Source: Gari tellinella
Lineage: Eukaryota; Mollusca; Bivalvia; Cardiida; Psammobiidae
Assembly (NCBI GenBank): GCA_922989275.2
Contig: OV277861.1
Location: 98,370,993 to 98,434,992, forward strand
DNA length: 64,000 nt
Direction of reading: 5' to 3'
Shown: positions 59,786 to 64,000 of the stretch, piece by piece
Layout: each line of letters begins with the position of its first letter
How positions within the stretch are numbered: the stretch's first letter is position 1
Program-made: the position numbers and the translations under genes
The notes under the pieces: model-generated
The model's database searches: none
The model's input: the letters and a program-made list of their open reading frames with translations, nothing else
Told to the model about the DNA's origin: nothing

Positions 59786-60639
59786 TCTTGATCACGTTTG
59801 TTTATATTGGAGAATATCCCCAGGTAAAATCCCGTGCAAGTTGCTTCTGTCTGAAAGGTGAATCCCGTGCTGATATTGGTTGTTTAGTTGTACAAAATTA
59901 ATTGTGAGGCCCCTTAAACCATTACATTTTTACTATGCCTAAATCCACGAACTCTTTACCAGGAATAAAGAGAATTGCAATTACTTTTCAAACCGAAGCT
60001 CTAACATTTCTACATAATTACAGAGCTCCAGATAAGAGAGAGAAACTTGAACAAGTCCAACATTTTCTCACCCAGTTCAGCACCAAATTCTATGGTGTGA
60101 CTACTCGAAGAAAGACGGTTCTGATGAGTAGTCACACCATAGGGCTTAATTCAGAAATAAAGATTTACTAGTAGTTTTGGAAATACTCCCCTTATCTGGA
60201 GTTTAATATGTATCAATGTTCGAGTTGTATTGCACTTACGTAAATACATTACGTACCTTTAAGCAATAAAATAATAAAGGTTTTCGAACTGATCTGGAAA
60301 CATTCTGTTGAAAATTTGATAATGGTAAGTTGGTGTAGATCGTCTGGTCTCTTCTGCTATTTATCGCATTTAGTTATTTTGCGTTTTGTTGATAAAACTT
60401 TCGTGGCACATGGTTCGGATCCTATTCAGATACGAAATGGCTCCGGTGTCCGATTAGGATCTAACATGTGCGCAAATGACAGTATGGTCGGTTAATACGT
60501 TTAAAGTACCCCAGTCAGGGCCTCGTTCGGTTAGTTGTAAACTGCTATGGTATGCGATGGCTTAACGGTGAGGCGTTGCCGGGTCGGGAAAGATAGGCTG
60601 TTGAATAACTTGAAATCACCCTTCGGAAAACTGTCCCTA
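59786..60639. other. Between LINE tail and inverted-repeat arm
   Basis: Probably interior of the element bounded by 56008 and 60827. A 78-codon frame (59935-60171) starts MPKSTNSLPGIKRI and has no recognisable domain. Confidence 0.4.
60091..60141. repeat. Hairpin with 16-bp perfect arms
   Basis: tatggtgtgactactc at 60091-60106 pairs with gagtagtcacaccata at 60126-60141 around a 19-base loop, inside an open frame of 78 codons (59935-60171) that I do not recognise. Confidence 0.7.
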
Positions 60640-60827
60640 AGAAGTGTAAACTTTATATAGAAGTTATGAATAAAACTTTTTTATTACGAAGAGAAAAAAA
60701 TATTTCTTTTTTGTCAGAGTTGGTATAGGTATATCATAAATCTATGCAAAATTCCATTTGTCTCCGTTTTCTTGTTATGGAGATATTTGAAAATTATCGT
60801 GTTTTTTTGAACTGCAAACGACCTATA
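60640..60827 (-). repeat. Right arm of long inverted repeat around the LINE
   Basis: Reverse-complement partner of 56008-56200. It ends gaactgcaaacgacctata at 60827. The flanking TA at both ends fits a TA target duplication, although other explanations are possible. Family A copy 60837-61067 begins ten bases later. Confidence 0.6.
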
Positions 60828-60836
60828 CCGTCTTGT

Positions 60837-61067
60837 TAAAGTGGAGAAAACGTTATTCTTTTCCGTTTTAACGCAAACGCAAAACACTAATTGTCAACTT
60901 TTAGATATTTCTTATACAATATATTTTTATCTAAGTGGCAAACAGTTTGGAGCCTGATCAGACGCCGGGTTACCCGGCGTCTGATCTGGCTCCAAATTGT
61001 TTGCAATGGAAATTAACGTTTTAGCGTAAACGCGTTTATTGGGAAAGAAAAAAACATCTCCACTGTA
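60837..61067 (-). mobile_element. Family A MITE, gaaaacgttatt subtype
   Basis: The left terminus is taaagtggag instead of tacagtggag. The hairpin is perfect and the internal spacer is shortened. Confidence 0.85.
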
Positions 61068-61098
61068 TCCTGTGTTATCAGTTGTTGCTACCCGGTGT

Positions 61099-61323
61099 TA
61101 CAGTGGAGAAGTCGTCATTCTTTCCCGTTTAAACGCAAACGAAATGCAAACGCAATGCAATAGATTGTAGAAAATGCCATTTGTTTGCAATACCTTACGA
61201 GTTATTTAAATCTGAGTGGCAAACAGTTTCGAGCCTGATCAGACTCCAAACTGTTTTCAATGGATATCATAGTTGTAACGTAAACGCGTTTTATTGGGAA
61301 AAAGTAACGTATTCTGCAGTGTA
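61099..61323 (-). mobile_element. Family A MITE with collapsed hairpin
   Basis: The arms are present, but the core is reduced to gagcctgatcagactcc. Confidence 0.75.
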
Positions 61324-61647
61324 TCTGTTTTGTTGACTAACAATAATTATGGTGCCCGCTTCAAAAATACCTTCTCTGACTTGTAAAATTAATCATTTTC
61401 TGTCATATTTCCAAAACAGTTGTTGCCATGACAATCAGGTTGAATTCTGATCAGTCACTGAATTAATAAGGTCCAAACTGTTTGCAGTTGAAATTCAAAT
61501 CGCAGTGAGTACACCGAAAATAAATCGATCACAATCGATTGTTTTAAATATCACGCATTGTCAATAATTATATACAATAGTTATGATGACTTTGGTGCCA
61601 TTACAAATATATACATGTGTTTGCACGCACTAGTAGTTTAATGACTG

Positions 61648-61895
61648 TACAATGGAGAAAACGTTATTATTTCCAAATAAACGCGTTAACGCTAAAACTA
61701 TTATTTTTAAGGAAACAGGTTGGAGCCAGATCAGACGCCGAGTAACCCGGCGTCAGATCAGGCTCCAACATGGTTGCCAATCAGATTAAGATAGGTAGTC
61801 AGCATTGTCAACAAGTTGTCATTTTCTGTTTAATTGCAATGCGTTTGCCTTTCGTTTGCGTTTAGACGGGAAAGATTCACGTCTTCTCCGCTGTT
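61648..61895 (+). mobile_element. Family A, diverged copy
   Basis: Core aggttggagccagatcagac with tip gagtaacccgg. The ends tacaatggagaaaacg and cgtcttctccgctgt are imperfect. Confidence 0.75.
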
Positions 61896-61981
61896 TGTTG
61901 CTGGTGTTAGGGTACGCTCCAGAAATAACAAGGTCTAATGAAGAGCGTGAATCAATTTTCTTCTCCCACGAAAGACAGGGG

Positions 61982-62237
61982 CAGTGCTGCCCTAAGTTGA
62001 TCATAAAAATCCTAAGATTTCAACTTTTCATTTTTTCAGACGCAATGTTACTAATCGTACCTTTACCCCATAGTCTGTTTCTTGTTTTGAAGACACATGG
62101 CTGCTTAAAACAGGTTGAAAGTAAAACAGAATGCGCCCTAAGGCGCATTCTGCTTTACTTTCAGCCTGTTTTAAGCTACGATCTGCTATGATAAAAATCC
62201 GAATACTTGGGAAAAATCCGGAGAAATGGCAGCCCTG
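61982..62237 (+). mobile_element. Family D element
   Basis: The left end reads cagtgctgcc. Near-perfect core at about 62103-62175 (gcgccctaaggcgc tip). Confidence 0.85.
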
Positions 62238-62239
62238 CA

Positions 62240-62536
62240 GGGATACCCCCGGGATCTGATCAGCGGTCCCTGTGTATCAAAGCAATTACCCAAACCACTT
62301 GGCTTCTAAGGCTGAATATATGCCAAAGATAGTCTACAAGTAAAGGCAGTTTTCTTTTGGATATTTAAAGCTCTCTACACGGGTTTAGCTGAAAATGTAA
62401 CGACAGTGAAGCTAGTGATAACATCAACAATAGAGATTATGTATACAGCTCGAAAAAAAACAAGGACATGTCAAATACTCTTGTACTCTTCCACTGTCAC
62501 CTGCTTTAAACAAAGTCTGTACTAGCCACCTGTCTT
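62240..62536. other. Stretch with no feature recognised
   Basis: AT-rich between a D copy and a C fragment. Confidence 0.5.
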
Positions 62537-62612
62537 AACTCTTTACCCCATACATACGCCTTTTTACGCCATTACTTTATTCATCCACTGAAGGAAATAG
62601 TTCTATTTTGTG
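62537..62612. mobile_element. Family C end fragment
   Basis: aactctttaccccatacata to ggaaatagttctattttgtg. It stops exactly where the Penelope-like fragment begins. Confidence 0.6.
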
Positions 62613-63358
62613 AAAGTCAATGCTCTGTTGCCTAGCGACTCCACTTCTTTCTTATGCTCACTCACTCAGTCTTGTCTTAAACTTGCGATTAGTCTCACCA
62701 ATGTATGACTTATCACAGTTCTTGCACTTAATATGGTACACACAATTGCATACATCATTTGTGTCATATTTGTCCTTAGGGTGTACAAGCAGATTTCTGA
62801 GGGTCTGATGTGGGCGCATAGCCACGGCAATGTTGTGCTTACGGAGGACTCTCTTCACACTGTCCGAAACTCCTTTGATATATGGAATAACCACCATTCC
62901 CTTGGACGTCTCAGTGTTATTTTGTCTTTCACGTTTATTGCCACTTTTCTGGTGTTTGTCTCTTATGTCTTCTTTCACTTTCTTTACGGTCCATGCTGGA
63001 TAACCACATTTCTTGAGTGCGTGCTCTATATGCTCTTCTTCTTTCTTTCTGTCGTTGGCGTCCGTGACTAGTTATTACATCTGTCTCAGAGAGTAAGTAT
63101 CACTCCCAATATATGGTGGAGGGGGTGATGCGACTCAAAGTGCAAGTATTGGTCCGTGTGAGTCGGTTTCCGGTACACCAAGACTTTCAAGGACCCATCT
63201 TCCTTTTCCACTATAAGGGTATCTAAGAAAGGTATGGTACCTTCTGGGGACTCCTCCTCATGAGTAAATTTTATACTCCCTGTAGTGTCTGTCTGATTAA
63301 GATGGTCAGTTAGATCTGAAACGTGTCCCTTAGAGATAATCTTCTTTATATGCATCAT
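62612..63358 (-). pseudogene. Penelope-like element fragment (RT end plus GIY-YIG start)
   Basis: The minus-strand reading from 63358 down to 63086 gives the end of a reverse transcriptase, with IPFLDTLIVEKEDGSLKV, VYRKPTHTDQYLHFESHHPL and GVILTL. This is a signature of Penelope-like elements just after the catalytic YVDD box, which is missing. A second stretch, 62978 down to 62658, continues with the linker and the start of a GIY-YIG endonuclease (YHIKCKNCDKSYIGETNRKF). The two parts lie in different frames, so there is at least one frameshift near 63050-62980. Another lies near 62660, where a GTGA unit is doubled and creates a stop. The fragment ends against C-family sequence near 62612, so most of the endonuclease is lost. 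It is a dead copy. Confidence 0.85.
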
Positions 63359-63577
63359 TCCTGCTAAATGAACCTATTCTCCAAGTAGTGTAAATAGTAA
63401 ACATGACTATGAGAGTTGCATGAAGCGTATGTATATTTTAGTATGTTAGCGTATAGATAAACATTTATAGGAGCGAACTTCTAACAGACATAACTTCATA
63501 AATATAGTTACTGAGTTTATGGACAGAACTATCATTTGTTAAAGTCATTAACTGTGTGAATTTAAAGATTTTTGGCA

Positions 63578-63810
63578 TACAGTGGATAAGACGTCATTAC
63601 TTCCCAATAAACGCGTTTACGCTATAACTATTCACTTCCCTTGCAAACAATGTTAGCTAATCCGACCCCGGGTTATCCGGCGTCTGACCAGACTCCGAAC
63701 TTTTTGACACTCAGATTAACGTGAATAGTCATTAGTCAGAATTGTCGAAAAATGTCCCTTTCTACGTTTTATTGATATGCGTTTGCGTTAAGTTTGTCAT
63801 TACAACGGTT
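63578..63810 (+). mobile_element. Family A, right end lost
   Basis: The left end tacagtggataagacg and a damaged core are visible. Similarity stops after gcgtttgcgttaag. Confidence 0.55.
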
Positions 63811-64000
63811 AAGCCGAGACGTTAACGTCATGAGAGAGGAACGGGGGTTCAGTCCATGGCCAAGCGTGGCAGTCTTAGCCAATGGATGAATCCTTGACCA
63901 ACATGATGTCACCAAATGTTACAGGAAAATAACAAATTATCGAGAGAGACCAATATTTGTCTGGTCTGATATGACTTATCTATTATGAGCAGTATACTTA

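Noticed and set aside
61805..62191. 128-codon plus-strand frame
   Set aside because: It spans the end of an A copy and a D copy. The second half is translated core-2 hairpin.
62733..63071. 112-codon plus-strand frame over the Penelope-like fragment
   Set aside because: It is the antisense of the recognisable minus-strand retroelement coding sequence.

Overview
This is animal nuclear DNA. Its exons are split by GT-AG introns, it has eukaryotic tRNA genes, it carries non-LTR and Penelope-like retroelements, and it is very dense in small palindromic DNA transposons. The conserved gene is an Ovo/OVOL-type zinc-finger transcription factor. The AT-rich, repeat-heavy texture and frequent tacatgta words suggest a lophotrochozoan, perhaps a bivalve mollusc. 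That taxonomic guess is inference, not proof.

Region 1 (1 to about 19.8 kb) holds the 3' part of one plus-strand gene, an ovo homologue. I resolve five coding exons: 2704-3656, 7122-7212, 9945-10124, 16448-16557 and 19327-19518. The 91-nt exon at 7122-7212 is too short for a simple ORF scan. It is needed to connect the phase-0 donor of the Ser/Pro-rich exon to the phase-1 acceptor of the first zinc-finger exon. The exon with the start codon lies upstream of the window or was not recognised. The introns are packed with repeats.

Region 2 (about 20-56 kb) has no convincing protein gene. It holds two identical tRNA-Thr(AGT) genes in opposite orientation (25511-25582 and 41093-41164), one tRNA-Leu(TAG) (52456-52537), and dozens of short inverted-repeat elements. 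I sort these into families A to H by their ends. A, B, F and H share one central hairpin (core 1, built around cagacgcc/ggcgtctg). C, D and E share another (core 2, built around aagtaaagcagaatgcgcc). Between families the two hairpin arms change together, so the palindrome is kept while its sequence drifts. Nested insertions with target-site duplications define several boundaries: a 1266-bp hAT-like element with a perfect 8-bp duplication inside an F copy, a D copy inside a B copy, and an A copy inside an F remnant.

Region 3 (56-64 kb) is retroelement territory. A 5'-truncated LINE (about 56235-59785) keeps its reverse transcriptase and C-terminal CCHC motif. It is interrupted by an insert of about 829 bp that carries a reversed LINE-type 3' tail and two tandem units of about 358 bp. 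A long inverted-repeat pair (from 56008 and ending at 60827) encloses the whole block. A broken Penelope-like fragment lies on the minus strand at 62612-63358. Many open frames of 60-110 codons in the window are translations of family A copies, not genes.
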